Below, one piece after another: positions 28,658 to 38,783 of a DNA stretch of 64,000 nt (position 1 is the first letter of the stretch; every line of letters starts with the position of its first letter). A program made the translations under genes and the position numbers. Source of the DNA: Enterovibrio sp. JCM 19048 (lineage in GTDB: Bacteria; Pseudomonadota; Gammaproteobacteria; Enterobacterales; Vibrionaceae); the NCBI GenBank assembly GCA_001310415.1, contig BAXE01000001.1, positions 124,001 through 188,000 of the forward strand, read 5' to 3'. The notes under the pieces were generated by a model that was not told where the DNA came from, did not search any database, and saw nothing but the letters and a program-made list of their open reading frames with translations.

Positions 28658-29173
28658 ATGGCCGTATTTTCAACGTGTCGCCCCAGCGAACTTACCAGAG
28701 AACAGTTTGTAGAAATTTTTGGTGGCGTATATGAGCACAGTCCTTGGGTTGCTGAACTGGCGTACGGATCTGGTCTTGATGCAAAGTTCGACGATCAGGA
28801 AGCCTTGCATTCACTGATGGCAGACGTGCTTAACAATGCTGAAGATGCAGCAAAAATGCAAGTGGTGCAGGCGCACCCGGATCTGGCTGGCAGGGCGGCA
28901 CAGGCGGGAGAGCTGACGGTTGAGTCCACATCCGAACAAGCCAGTGCAGGCATTGATAAATGCACGCCGGAAGAGTTTGCCCGCTTTACCGATTTCAACG
29001 ACCGCTACAAGGAGAAGTTCCGCTTCCCGTTCATCATGGCAGTGAAAGGGGCGAACCGGCACTTGATACTGGAAGCGTTCGAAAAGCGCTTACAAAACGA
29101 TGTAATAACTGAATTCGACACAGCGATTGCGGAAATTAACAAGATCGCTTTGTTCAGGCTACGTGATTTGTAG
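28658..29173 (+). CDS. uraD: OHCU decarboxylase
   Basis: 2-oxo-4-hydroxy-4-carboxy-5-ureidoimidazoline decarboxylase, giving S-allantoin; 171 aa and intact. The helical family signature is visible: TREQFVEIFGGVYEHSPWVA, VVQAHPDLAGRAAQAG with the catalytic His, FTDFNDRYKEKFRFPFIMAV and KGANRHLILEAFEKRL. It lies directly after puuE and forms the urate-ring opening set with uraH and puuD. Confidence 0.96.
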   Translation: MAVFSTCRPSELTREQFVEIFGGVYEHSPWVAELAYGSGLDAKFDDQEALHSLMADVLNNAEDAAKMQVVQAHPDLAGRAAQAGELTVESTSEQASAGIDKCTPEEFARFTDFNDRYKEKFRFPFIMAVKGANRHLILEAFEKRLQNDVITEFDTAIAEINKIALFRLRDL

Positions 29174-29373
29174 CTGCTCTGGGTACTGGACGCTAACTAC
29201 TTAATAAGTCGTCCAGTCAATTCAGCGTCTCGCAAATTGAAGCTCGCCGGAGGCTCGTTCGAAGCCCCCAGCCAAAGTGAAAGGGGAAAAGACGCGACCT
29301 TTTGTATCAATAAATGCCACTGTCTGTTTGGCAGTAAGGCGTTGAGATCTCGTTGATAAAGGAAGCAATGTAA

Positions 29374-30364
29374 ATGGAAAATCGTCCTGATTTCGTCAAA
29401 CTCGTGAATCTCGCCAGCAGTCGTCTGGGTGCGCAGGCTATATTCGCAACCGATGACTTCTTCGCCGACAAGCAGCGTCTTGTCGATGATGCCCCGCCGC
29501 AATGGAAAGAAGGTGTCTATGACGAGAATGGCAAGTGGATGGATGGCTGGGAGTCGCGCCGCAAGCGCGAAGAAGGCCACGACTTTTGTGTGATTCGCCT
29601 TGGCTTGCCGGGGAAAATTGTCGGTGTCGACATCGATACCGCACATTTTACCGGTAACTATCCGCCTCTGCCTCACTGGAAGGCTGCTACTGTCCGGATG
29701 GAGAGCCACCCCATGATCAGCATTGGGATGAATTACTGCCTTCACTGAGCCTAAACGGCGACAGCCATCATTTTGCCGATATCCACTCGGATAAACCCTA
29801 TACCCATCTTCGATTCCACATTTACCCGGATGGCGGCGTCGCACGCCTGCGTGTTTACGGACACCCAGAAATCGACTGGGAGCGCGTGAGCCTGAAGTCG
29901 AGCTTGATTTAGTGGCTGTTGAAAATGGCGGCCGGGCACTGGCCTGTAATGACCAGCATTTCGGCCACATGAGCAACCTCATTATGCCGGGGCGTGGTGT
30001 CAACATGGGTGACGGTTGGGAAACAGCACGACGCCGTGTTCCCGGTAACGATTGGGTCATTCTTTCCCTCGGCCACGCCGGTGCCATCGAACGCATTGTT
30101 ATCGACACCGCGCATTTTAAAGGCAACTTCCCGGACAGCATTGCCATTCAGGCTGCGTTTGTGGAAGGCGGAACAGATGAGCAAATCGCAACCCAAAGCC
30201 TCTTCTGGCGGGAACTTTTGCCTAGCCAGAAGCTCTCGCCGGATAACTTGCACGAGTTTGTCGAACAGGTAAATGCGCTGGGCGCGGTTTCCCATGTCAG
30301 GGTGAATATCTTCCCTGACGGCGGTATCAGCCGGGTGCGTTTGTTTGGCAGAAAAGCCGGTTAA
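29374..30364 (+). CDS. alc: Allantoicase (two frame breaks)
   Basis: Allantoate amidinohydrolase releasing urea and ureidoglycolate; about 330 aa with the two allantoicase repeats. Repeat 1 shows [40 protein letters not shown] and [14 protein letters not shown]. Repeat 2 shows [40 protein letters not shown] and [14 protein letters not shown], ending [20 protein letters not shown]. Breaks near 29740 and 29890. The stop overlaps a possible allA start as TAATG. About 200 bp without a gene separates it from uraD. Confidence 0.94.
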
Positions 30365-30399
30365 TGGAATTTCCCGTTACAGTGAAAACAGGACGCAAC

Positions 30400-30933
30400 A
30401 TGGATATGGAACAAGAGTACGCGACTGGAACCATGATAATGCTGACGCCGGAGCCTCTGACGCAGGATGCCTTTGCCCCATTTGGTGATGTGATTGAAGC
30501 GGATAGCCGTGACTTTTTTATGATCAATAACGGGTCAACGCGCCGCTATCACAAACTGGCGACGACGCAGGTGGATGAGGGCAGCAGGGTCATTATCAAT
30601 ATCTTTCAGGCGACACCGCTTTCCTATCCTTTACCGATCAAGATGCTTGAGCGCCACCCATTGGGCTCGCAGGCGTTTATGCCTTTGCTGGGTAACGGTT
30701 ATCTGGTGGTGGTTGCACCGCCGGGTGAGGAACCGAACCCCGCCGCAATCCGTGCATTTTATGCGAGGGGCAGCCAAGGGGTGAATTACCATTGTGGCGT
30801 TTGGCACCATCCTGTTCTTGCCCTCTCTCACGACGACCAGTTTCTGGTGGTTGACCGAGAAGGAGCAGGAAACAACTGTGACGAGTTTTTCTTTCCAGAA
30901 CATACACGTGTGATATTGGCGCCTGATTTGTAG
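30400..30933 (+). CDS. allA: Ureidoglycolate lyase
   Basis: Splits ureidoglycolate into glyoxylate and urea, the last step feeding gcl and malate synthase. Core residues from about 30433 match AllA: AFAPFGDVIEADSRDFFMIN, LERHPLGSQAFMPL, GVNYHCGVWHHPVLAL and VVDREGAGNNCDEFFF. ATG 30400 has AGGA 6 nt upstream; ATG 30364 (overlapping the alc stop) or 30433 are alternatives. Intact cupin-type protein of about 166-189 aa. Confidence 0.92.
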   Translation: MDMEQEYATGTMIMLTPEPLTQDAFAPFGDVIEADSRDFFMINNGSTRRYHKLATTQVDEGSRVIINIFQATPLSYPLPIKMLERHPLGSQAFMPLLGNGYLVVVAPPGEEPNPAAIRAFYARGSQGVNYHCGVWHHPVLALSHDDQFLVVDREGAGNNCDEFFFPEHTRVILAPDL

Positions 30934-31061
30934 TTTCACCCTTTCAGTGAAGTGGGTTTCCTGATGGGATGAAAGCGCGCGGGTATCCGGGAAAAACAGG
31001 AAAGGACGACGTAAGCTTTTCAATAGATTGAAAAGCAACGGCGTCCGTACAGGAGGTTGTT

Positions 31062-32285
31062 ATGGATCCATATATCACGGAATGGCTCAATCTGGCCGTA
31101 CGTTGGATGCACATGATCACTGGCGTAGCGTGGATTGGTGCGTCTTTCTATTTCGTCTGGCTGGAAAACAACTTAAACCGTGAGAACCCGAAAGAGGGAT
31201 TATCCGGCGATTTGTGGGCCATTCACGGCGGCGGGATTTACCACCTAGAAAAGTACAAACTCGCACCACCCAAAATGCCGGAAACCCTGCACTGGTTTAA
31301 ATGGGAAGCGTATTTCACCTGGATCACCGGTGTCGCATTGCTCACGGTGGTTTTCTATTCCAATGCCGATATTTATCTGGTTAAACCCGGATCCGGCATT
31401 GAGCCAATGACTGCAGTGGCGATCGGCGTTGGTTCTCTGATCGCAGGCTGGTTTGTGTACGATTTCCTTTGTGATTCTGCACTCGGCAAAAAGCCATTGT
31501 TGTTGGGTGTTGCGCTGTTCATCGCCCTTGTCTTCGCCGCCTGGGCGTTGAGCCAAGTATTTAGTGGCCGTGGCGCGTACATCCATGTCGGTGCGATTAT
31601 CGGCACCATTATGGTCGGAAATGTGTTCCGCATTATCATGCCTGCGCAGCGCGGACTGGTGAAAGCGATTGAAGAGGGCACAGAGCCTGATCCTGAATTG
31701 CCAGCCAAGGGTTTGCTGCGTTCCCGTCACAACAACTACCTGACACTGCCCGTGCTGTTCATCATGATCAGCAACCATTTCCCAAGCACTTATGGCAATG
31801 AATATAACTGGGCGGTGCTTGCGGGACTGTCAGTGATCAGCGTGCTGGTTCGTCACTACTTCAACACCCGCCACGGCAGCCAGAAGTATGCCTGGACGAT
31901 CCCAACTGCCGCGTTGGGGCTGGTTTGCCTGGCATTTGTCTCTGCACCTCAGTCCGCGTCGCCAACTTCTGCAAGTTCTGGGGATTCCCATGAAGTTTCG
32001 ATCGCTTCTGAAAACCAGGAGGAGACAGTGTTTGTTTCGGTGAAAGGCATTATCAAGGAGCGTTGCACTGTGTGCCATTCGCAGTCACCGACGCATCCAG
32101 CCTTTGCTACAGCACCGGCTGGTGTCATGCTGGACACGGCTGAACAAATGCAATTGGAGGCGTCACGCATTGTGGCGCAGGCCGTGACGACCAATATCAT
32201 GCCGCTGGGTAACCTGACCCAAATGACGCAGGAAGAAAGGGATATTATTGGCAAGTGGGCGGAAGATGGCGCCCAGATCCAGTAG
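31062..32285 (+). CDS. puuD: PuuD membrane urate hydroxylase with C-terminal cytochrome c
   Basis: Integral membrane urate oxidase of the PuuD type, 407 aa and intact, converting urate to 5-hydroxyisourate with electrons passed to the respiratory chain rather than directly to O2 as in soluble uricase. The N-terminal ~290 aa are helical membrane segments with WMHMITGVAWIGASFYFVWL, AIHGGGIYHLEKYKLAP and IGTIMVGNVFRIIMPAQRG. A C-terminal periplasmic cytochrome c domain carries CTVCHSQSP (CxxCH haem site) and a likely Met ligand in NIMPLGNLTQMTQ. It replaces uricase/HpxO, neither of which is seen in the cluster. Confidence 0.94.
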   Translation: MDPYITEWLNLAVRWMHMITGVAWIGASFYFVWLENNLNRENPKEGLSGDLWAIHGGGIYHLEKYKLAPPKMPETLHWFKWEAYFTWITGVALLTVVFYSNADIYLVKPGSGIEPMTAVAIGVGSLIAGWFVYDFLCDSALGKKPLLLGVALFIALVFAAWALSQVFSGRGAYIHVGAIIGTIMVGNVFRIIMPAQRGLVKAIEEGTEPDPELPAKGLLRSRHNNYLTLPVLFIMISNHFPSTYGNEYNWAVLAGLSVISVLVRHYFNTRHGSQKYAWTIPTAALGLVCLAFVSAPQSASPTSASSGDSHEVSIASENQEETVFVSVKGIIKERCTVCHSQSPTHPAFATAPAGVMLDTAEQMQLEASRIVAQAVTTNIMPLGNLTQMTQEERDIIGKWAEDGAQIQ

Positions 32286-32301
32286 CTCAAACATTGTTCC
32301 A

Positions 32302-32331
32302 GAAAAAAGCCGGGCAAACGCCCGGCTTTTA
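32302..32331. terminator. Bidirectional terminator puuD/bax
   Basis: AAAAAAGCCGGGCAAACGCC starts a hairpin with stem GCCGGGC / GCCCGGC flanked by A and T runs, between two convergent genes. Confidence 0.85.
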
Positions 32332-32336
32332 CTGTT

Positions 32337-33242
32337 TTAGCGCCCGAACCGGATGACTTCCGCGCTAGAGTCTTCGACTTTTACGTTGTCAAAGCTGTCC
32401 AAGTTGTGGTGTTTGATTAAAGCGCGAAGGTTATCGACGTAAGCTTGCCCGCGGGTGGAGTAGTGGATTAAACCGCCCACCAGTTCATAGCCTGTCAGTT
32501 CGTGTTTGGCGCGCAGCTTTTTGCGGAGTAACCATAACTGGCGATAGGCCTTGGTTCGGTTAACGTTGTGGATGTAGCTGGCCGTGCCTTCAAATAAGGT
32601 ATCGAACGCGGCCACTTTTACATGACCACCGGGCGTGGTGAGATATTTGCCACCGCCTGAGGGAAGGTGTTCGCCGTAAAGATTGTTGCCTGCGACTGCG
32701 AAATGGCTGGTTCCCCAACCGCTTTCATCAATCGCCTGAGCTAGCGCCATACCCACAGGAATCACATCGACTTGAAGCAATAGCTCATTGTAGTTGTTGG
32801 CTTTTACGCCATAGTCTTTGAGCATCTTGGCCATCCAGGCCTTTTCATCTTCGGTCCACTGATCCTGGGATTTATCGATGATACCAATCAACGTCTTGCG
32901 GGCAGCAAGGATCTCATTGTTGACTGCCACAATGGTAGGAAGCAGCAAGCGGATAAAGGTCTGGCTCTTTTCATCGGTGGGCAGGGCGTTCAGGTCTTTG
33001 GGCAGGTTTTCGACGTAAATGGCAGGGAGTTCGCTGCTATTTTCTACATCACTCAATTGGTAGTTGATCTGGTGGTAGAGACTGACCAAACCTGTTGCTG
33101 AAGCAAGCTCTGTCACAGGAACGTTAGGGTAGGGTGAGGATTCGAGTTCCGGCGGTAATGGCAGTTCGCCAGCCATCAATTGAAACGAGAGTAACCCTGC
33201 GCCTAACACAGCCAAAGCCTTACTACGACAACATACAGACAT
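32337..33242 (-). CDS. bax: Bax family glucosaminidase-like protein
   Basis: Exported peptidoglycan-hydrolase-like protein of the Bax family, about 301 aa from ATG 33242 (GAGG 6 nt upstream; ATG 33275 also possible). A hydrophobic signal (ALAVLGAGLLSFQLMAGE) precedes the glucosaminidase domain with ALAQAIDESGWGTSHFAVAG and NNLYGEHLP, where the Glu of ESGWGTS is the expected catalytic acid. RGQAYVDNLRALIKHHNLD is near the C-terminus. Cell-wall turnover is the likely role; the E. coli homologue is not well characterised. Confidence 0.9.
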   Translation of the reverse strand: MSVCCRSKALAVLGAGLLSFQLMAGELPLPPELESSPYPNVPVTELASATGLVSLYHQINYQLSDVENSSELPAIYVENLPKDLNALPTDEKSQTFIRLLLPTIVAVNNEILAARKTLIGIIDKSQDQWTEDEKAWMAKMLKDYGVKANNYNELLLQVDVIPVGMALAQAIDESGWGTSHFAVAGNNLYGEHLPSGGGKYLTTPGGHVKVAAFDTLFEGTASYIHNVNRTKAYRQLWLLRKKLRAKHELTGYELVGGLIHYSTRGQAYVDNLRALIKHHNLDSFDNVKVEDSSAEVIRFGR

Positions 33243-33382
33243 ACAAAACCTCACTATCTTTGCTACTGACAACATTATAGAAACTCAGCCGGGGTACGCA
33301 TTCCGGCTGGGGGATAAATCGCTGTTGTGTGTCAGAAGAGAAAAGGGCGGCGCAAGCTATTCACTCACGCAGCCCGGTCACC

Positions 33383-34369
33383 TTAGAAACGGTAGGTGAC
33401 GCCGAGAGAGGCAATGTATTGGTTTGACGTATAAAAGTCGATGTTGGAATCAATATTGGTAAAGCCCGCCAGTGTAATAAAGGCCAGCGGTTTGATGCCA
33501 AAAAGCTGGCTGTATTCATAGGCCAGGAAAGCGCCGTATTCCGTGTCGCTACGTGTTTGGCCGAACACCGGATGCACAGCATCATAATCACGCTGGTGGT
33601 ATTTGCCCGTCAGCACGATTTTGTTGCGTCCTGCAAAGCTGAAATAGGTCAGCTCACCGCCGAGCATCTGGTTTGCCATCGCATCGCCGTCAGCATCGTT
33701 TTTAAGGTACACCACAGAAGCGTCACGCCGAGTCCACGTCCAAGAAACTGGCGATAGCTGAGCTTTGAATAAAAGGTGTCGCCACTGCGTGCAAGACTTT
33801 GTTGTTGTCCCGTGGTTAATTCCATGCCTGCACCGCTGAGTTCGGTGTCGATGTCCATTTGGGCATAGGCCAAATCAAGCGACAGCAGTGAACCGCCAAT
33901 GCCATCCAGTTTGAGGCGAAAAGCATCACCGGACTTTTCGGTTTCGCTGCGGGAAGTATCCACGATAAAAGGATCTGCCCATACATCCTGCGCAAGGAGG
34001 GTTGGCAGATATGAAACAGACACTTTGGTGCCGGATTCCAACTGCTGGCGATAGCCCAGCTCCAATGCGAGGGTTCCGACAGCGATATCTTCACGGGAGG
34101 TGCCGACAAAAACCTGCTTACTCAGTCCTTCCCCGAATGTGAAGGCGAGGCTGCCTAACCCGCCAAACAATGAGTCTGTCTCGCGCTTGCCTTCGCTGTT
34201 CAATGGAGAGTCTTTCACGGCACTGCCACTGGTAGAGAGGTTAGAGTTGGTTGAGATAACCTGCAATCACCGAGACCTCACCACTTAGCCCGCCGCGATC
34301 GGAAAGCCCTGCGTGGGCAACGAGTGGCAGGAGCGCTGCGCCCGCCAAAAAATGTTTGGCTACTTTCAT
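33383..34369 (-). CDS. DUF2860 family outer-membrane protein (two frame breaks)
   Basis: Putative outer-membrane beta-barrel protein typical of Vibrionaceae, about 329 aa after repair. The signal peptide begins MKVAKHFLAGAALLPLVAHA, then GGLSGEVSVIAGYLN, KQVFVGTSREDIAVGTLALE, SVSYLPTLLAQDVWADPF, ELTYFSFAGRNKIVLTGKYH and the terminal aromatic strand IASLGVTYRF (Phe at the C-terminus, as in barrel proteins). Breaks near 34255 and 33715. No substrate is known. Confidence 0.85.
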
Positions 34370-34474
34370 CGTGAATCTTCCCTGAAGTGATGTGCTGAGT
34401 TGTATGGTAGCAGTTGGCAGAAGTTAAAAAACATCCAAAAATCGCGAAGTTAGCATATTGTGATTGATGTTTAC

Positions 34475-34511
34475 CCAAACGACCTGAATCCTGCATCTTC
34501 AGGTCGTTTGG
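34475..34511. repeat. Dispersed palindromic repeat, copy 1
   Basis: CCAAACGACCTGAA / TTCAGGTCGTTTGG, a 14-bp perfect stem with loop TCCTGCATC. A related copy is at 39781-39820. It lies downstream of the gene ending at 34553 and may serve as its terminator. Confidence 0.75.
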
Positions 34512-34552
34512 TGTATACGTGACAGGGTGACAGAACGATCAGCCAACTCTGC

Positions 34553-35079
34553 TTACAGGGCATCCACCAATTTAGTCAGCACATTGATTTTGATGTTGGA
34601 AAGCTGTCGGTAATCGAAATAGGGCAGATGACGACTGGCAATGTGGGGTGACGGGCAAATTCGTTGTCCAGCCAGATACATTGTTCCGATAGGCCAAGTT
34701 TGTTGGCGTGGGTTCTTCCGGCGATAACATGTATCCCGCCAGAGGCTGCCAACTGTTCGACAGACCAATGCCCAACGTGCAAGGCGGTATGGCTGCCGGA
34801 CTGAAGCAAAGCCGTGTCGCGAAATGCCTGCCAGGTAGCAGCGTTCTTTGGCCTGTAAGGCGAAGATGTGTCGAATGCCATCAACCATTTTGCATACACG
34901 TTGAAGACTTTACGCCAGCCATTGCCACTGATATCACCAATAGCCTTAATTTCTCCTTGGTTCAGCGCCCTGAATGTACCTTGTGAAGGTGTTTCTCCCC
35001 AAAGCTCCTCAACAGGTGGCGCTTTTTCGACATAAACATGGATGTTGGCGGCGGCATCGCCAAGTGCAAAATCACTCAT
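34553..35079 (-). CDS. Conserved hypothetical protein (frame break near 34650)
   Basis: About 175 aa after repair; family not recognised. It begins MSDFALGDAAANIHVYVEKA and has GNGWRKVFNVYAKWLMAF, GSHTALHVGHWSVEQLA, GGIHVIAGRTHANKLGL and, in shifted frame, HLPYFDYRQLSNIKINVLTK. No signal peptide or membrane helix. Start 35079 is favoured by AGGA 5 nt upstream (35082 possible). It lies 11 nt after the LysR gene stop on the same strand, so it may be co-transcribed with it. Confidence 0.65.
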
Positions 35080-35089
35080 CATTTTCCTG

Positions 35090-35959
35090 TTACTTGTTGT
35101 CTTGTACAAAATCGATAAAGGCGCGGTCGGCCAGGGAGAGATAGCCCTGTTTACGCCACGCCATGGCGATATCAAGGGTGACGGGTTCTTCGAACGGAAT
35201 GGGAACTAAACCTGGTTCATGTTGGGTGACCAATTCGAGAAGCGCGGTAATGGCAAAGCCATGACGGACAATATTGAGGATCATCGCCAACAGGTTAGTT
35301 TCAAAAGAGAGCTGTGGCGTGATCTTGTGCGTGGCACAGATACGGTCGATAAATTCCCGGTGAAAGTAGCCTTTTTTGAACATGACCAGTTCTTCGTTGA
35401 AGAACTCGCGAAAGCTAATGGATTGTCGGTCTGCCAAAGGGTGGTCTGTAGAAGTGACAGCTACCATTTGAGATGAAATTAAATGGGCGGTTTGCAGTGC
35501 CGGTGGCACATCCTGGTTATGGATAACACCGATGTCCAACTGGCCGTCGAGCAGCATTTGGCGGATTGATTGGGTTCCTGCCTCCACCACACTGAGCTTG
35601 AGATCAGGGTATTTGCTTTTGAAGCCCATCAGGATAGAGGGGAAAAAGTAAGAGCCGAGCATACCCGGCACGCCGACACGGACTTCGCCTTTTTGCAGAC
35701 CACGCAATTCTGCCATGGCGGTTTCGGCGTCTTTTACCTGCTGGATGATCCGGTGGGCGTGTGTCATCAATATCTGGCCTTCGTGGGTCAGATGCACCTG
35801 CCGCTCATTGCGGTCAAACAAAGGCAGACCAATACTGCTTTCCAGTTTCTTAATCGCAATACTGAGTGCGGGCTGAGCGATGTTCAGCTTCCTCGCTGCC
35901 CGGGTGAAGTTTTGTTGCTCCGCCACCATGACGAAATAGCGTAGTTGTTTGATATCCAT
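35090..35959 (-). CDS. LysR family regulator, YnfL-like
   Basis: 289-aa intact LysR-type regulator. The N-terminal HTH is MDIKQLRYFVMVAEQQNFTR and ARKLNIAQPALSIAIKKLES; an effector domain follows (VRVGVPGMLGSYFFPSILMG, FETNLLAMILNIVRHGFAIT). It is divergent from an MFS exporter at 36078 with a 118-bp AT-rich gap, the same arrangement as E. coli ynfL/ynfM, so it probably activates that transporter (inference). Confidence 0.88.
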   Translation of the reverse strand: MDIKQLRYFVMVAEQQNFTRAARKLNIAQPALSIAIKKLESSIGLPLFDRNERQVHLTHEGQILMTHAHRIIQQVKDAETAMAELRGLQKGEVRVGVPGMLGSYFFPSILMGFKSKYPDLKLSVVEAGTQSIRQMLLDGQLDIGVIHNQDVPPALQTAHLISSQMVAVTSTDHPLADRQSISFREFFNEELVMFKKGYFHREFIDRICATHKITPQLSFETNLLAMILNIVRHGFAITALLELVTQHEPGLVPIPFEEPVTLDIAMAWRKQGYLSLADRAFIDFVQDNK

Positions 35960-36077
35960 AGGGTGTGCGCTTAACTATATATTTTCGATCTTACTCTTAT
36001 ATATTTAATATACTTTATGTATCGCGAATAGGTTGCTAATTTCACAGGGTATTGTGAATTGAGAAGCGAACCACCGA

Positions 36078-37262
36078 ATGATAGAACTTCAGACTCCCGC
36101 TTACCGCAAAGCTGCCTTTGCCCTCTCTTTCGGCTCCTTTCTGGTGTTCTGCAACCTGTACCTGTTCCAGCCCATGTTGCCCGTCTTTGCTGATGCTTTT
36201 GTCGTGACAGCAACCAAAGCAAACTGGTTGCTGGCATCTTCAACGCTGGGTCTGTCGCTCAGCCTGCTGCCATGGGCAATGTTGTCTGAGAAAATCGGGC
36301 GTCGTCCTGTGATTTTGGTCAGCTTGGTACTGATGCCTTTGGTTGGCTTTCTTTCTTTGCTGGTGGATTCATTTTGGGGGCTTGTGGCTGTGCGCGCCTT
36401 AATGGGCATCTCCCTTGCTGGTTATGCTGCAGTTGCGGTTGCCTATATGGCTGATGAATTCAGCCGACAGCACTTGTTGTTGCCGTGGGCGGGTATATCA
36501 GCGCTAACTCTCTGGGCGGCATTGTTGGCCGATTGTCTGGCGGTATTCTGTCAGACTTTACAGGATGGGAAGGCGCAGTGATTGCCATGGCCTGTTTTAC
36601 GACGCTGGGCATGCTGATGGTGGTGTTTTTGTTACCTGCTCAGACACGATTCCAACCCTCTAAAACCTCTTATCTCTCTCAAACAAAAGTTGTGGCCAAA
36701 CATATCCGTAATCCTGTGCTTTGGGGCGCGATGGTGATTGGTGGCATTAACTTTGCGCTGTTTGTGAACATCTACTCAGTGGCCGGATTCCGGTTAATTG
36801 CAGAACCGTTCAACCTGCCGGTAGGTTTGGCATCAACCATCTTCCTTTGTTATCTCGCCGGGACACTAACATCGCGCCTGAGTGGGCGCTGGGCAAACCA
36901 ATACTCACCGATCACTGGTATGGCTCTGGGTACCCTGATCACTATGGCAGGGGTGCTGGTAGCGAGCATTGAGCAGCAGGCGACTGTGATCCTGGGGCTG
37001 TTAATTGTCAGCGGTGGCGCGTTCTTTACCCATTCCCTGGCCTACGGCTGGGTCAGCAGAAAAGCCCAGGACGGCAAAGCATGGCGACGGCGTTGTATTT
37101 GGTTCACTACTATGTCGGCGGCAGTCTCGGTGGTTTCTACCTGATTGGTTGCTGGGAGTATGGTGGTTGGACGGCGGTAACGCTGGGGGCAGTTTCCCTT
37201 GCGGCTGTGAACCTGGTACTTATTCAGCTTTTGGGGATAAAGGAACGAAAATCCCAGGTTGA
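36078..37262 (+). CDS. MFS transporter, YnfM-like (frame breaks; 3' end uncertain)
   Basis: Major facilitator family exporter with about 12 helices. It begins MIELQTPAYRKAAFALSFGS, then LPWAMLSEKIGRRPVILVSL (loop 2-3 motif), GISLAGYAAVAVAYMADEFS, NSLGGIVGRLSGGILSDFTG, and in the last frame YYVGGSLGGFYLIGCWEYGG. Frames break near 36500 and 37080. The true stop should lie before the terminator at 37282; 37262 is my best estimate. Substrate unknown; E. coli YnfM is linked to arabinose/drug-type export. Confidence 0.82.
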
Positions 37263-37281
37263 GCAGACCTGCCTTGATGAC

Positions 37282-37308
37282 AAACGCCACCTTTCTCAGG
37301 TGGCGTTT
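37282..37308. terminator. Terminator MFS/DGC
   Basis: AAACGCCACC-TTTCTCA-GGTGGCGTTT, 10-bp stem between convergent genes. Confidence 0.75.
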
Positions 37309-37351
37309 ATGATGGAACCCTATCTGATCAATTGTCATCAATTGGCGAGCT

Positions 37352-38514
37352 CTACCAGGTACGTTTCTGGCACTCTTCGCGGTTGGCGTCGGTGGCAATG
37401 CTTTCGTAGGTACAGCTTTGATCACGGCCGTTTCCTTTTGCCTGCAGTAAGGCTATATCGGCTTTTTCCAGCATTTCAGAAAGCTTGTCTTCCCGGCTCA
37501 AGCTGGTGCTGATGCCAATAGAGGTGGTCACTTGCAGCGGCTCATCAACCCTTCGACGACAACGCGCAAATCTCTCACCCGCGTCATGATCCTGTCTGCC
37601 ACCAAAAAGGCGTTTTCAGCGCTGCATTGCGGCATAAACAGAATGAATTCTTCACCGCCAAAACGGCCGAAAATATCAGACTTACGCAATGTGGCTTGTA
37701 TCGACTCAGTAAACGCTTTCAACACCAGATCTCCAGCATAATGGCCGTAGCGATCGTTAACACGTTTGAAGCGGTCAAGATCCATCAAAAGAACGGAATA
37801 GGGGCGTGCCGCCGTGCGCGTATTTTCAAAATCGTGCTTGGCAAGCGTCAGTAGCATGCGGCGGTTATAGACACCGGTTAATGGATCCAGTGACGCATGG
37901 CGGTAAAGTCTCAGCATCATGTGCAGCTTTGAACTTTGTGCCCAGATGACCAGCAAACCCACGACGGTTTGCAGCCAATAGATGGCGAGGTTATCCAGTG
38001 AAAGAATAGAGCCACTGTGAAAATCGACATAGATTTGCGTTGCTGCTGTCATCACCATCATGCTGAGGGATTCTTTGATCGTTAGCGGCAATATGGTCAG
38101 CACGACGACATGCAGGAAGGGCAGCAGGGTATAGCAATAGGTAAAGGCATTGATCGAATGTGGGTAGCCCAGCAGGTGGTTTGCCAGAAGGTAGAAAATG
38201 TTCATGCTGGCCGTCATGGCAATCAAGCCATTGCGGCAGGCTATCAGTGAATTTCGCTGATGGGTTGCCCACGCAACGGTAAGAAGGGTAATGGCTAATA
38301 TAACCCGCAGAACGACAAGCATGCCATTGGAGCCCTCCAGCAGCATGATATCAACCGGAACCCAAAGGAGTGTCATGATGGCCCAGATAGCGCAAAGGGC
38401 AATGATTCGCGTGCGAAGATATGTCGCGCGGGTAGTGCTGAAACTACTCGCATGATGCCTGGCGCTCAAAAGCTCGTTGAATTGAATTTGAAATCGCTGG
38501 AAGGAAAATTCCAT
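37352..38514 (-). CDS. Membrane diguanylate cyclase (frame break near 37535)
   Basis: About 387 aa. The N-terminal half has six or so hydrophobic helices (LCAIWAIMTLLWVPVDIMLL, VLRVILAITLLTVAWATHQR, LPFLHVVVLTILPLT). The C-terminal GGDEF domain shows SLDPLTGVYNRRMLL, VLLMDLDRFKRVNDRYGHYA and RFGGEEFILF, an active-type GGEEF. RKSD precedes it by 5 residues (RxxD inhibitory I-site). After the break the frame continues EPLQVTTSIGISTSLSRED and ends at 37352. It should make cyclic di-GMP with product inhibition. Confidence 0.9.
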
Positions 38515-38783
38515 GCTGATGAGCCTAGTCCCTTAAGAAGTTGCCGTTAAAAATACCGTTTGACCACGACAACAATGGTTATCGAATTCTTCCATGGTCG
38601 TGTGCTCATAAATTTAGCGTACATACTAAAACAGTTACATATCAATGCGACCGGATGCAAAGAATTCATCAATTTATGTGACCTTATCAACGTTGTTGTC
38701 TTTATGTGAACACTTGCGAGGAGATCGACGCAGAAGCCTGCAACTTATATAATCCCGGGGATTTCGAAATCTGGTGAAGATAG

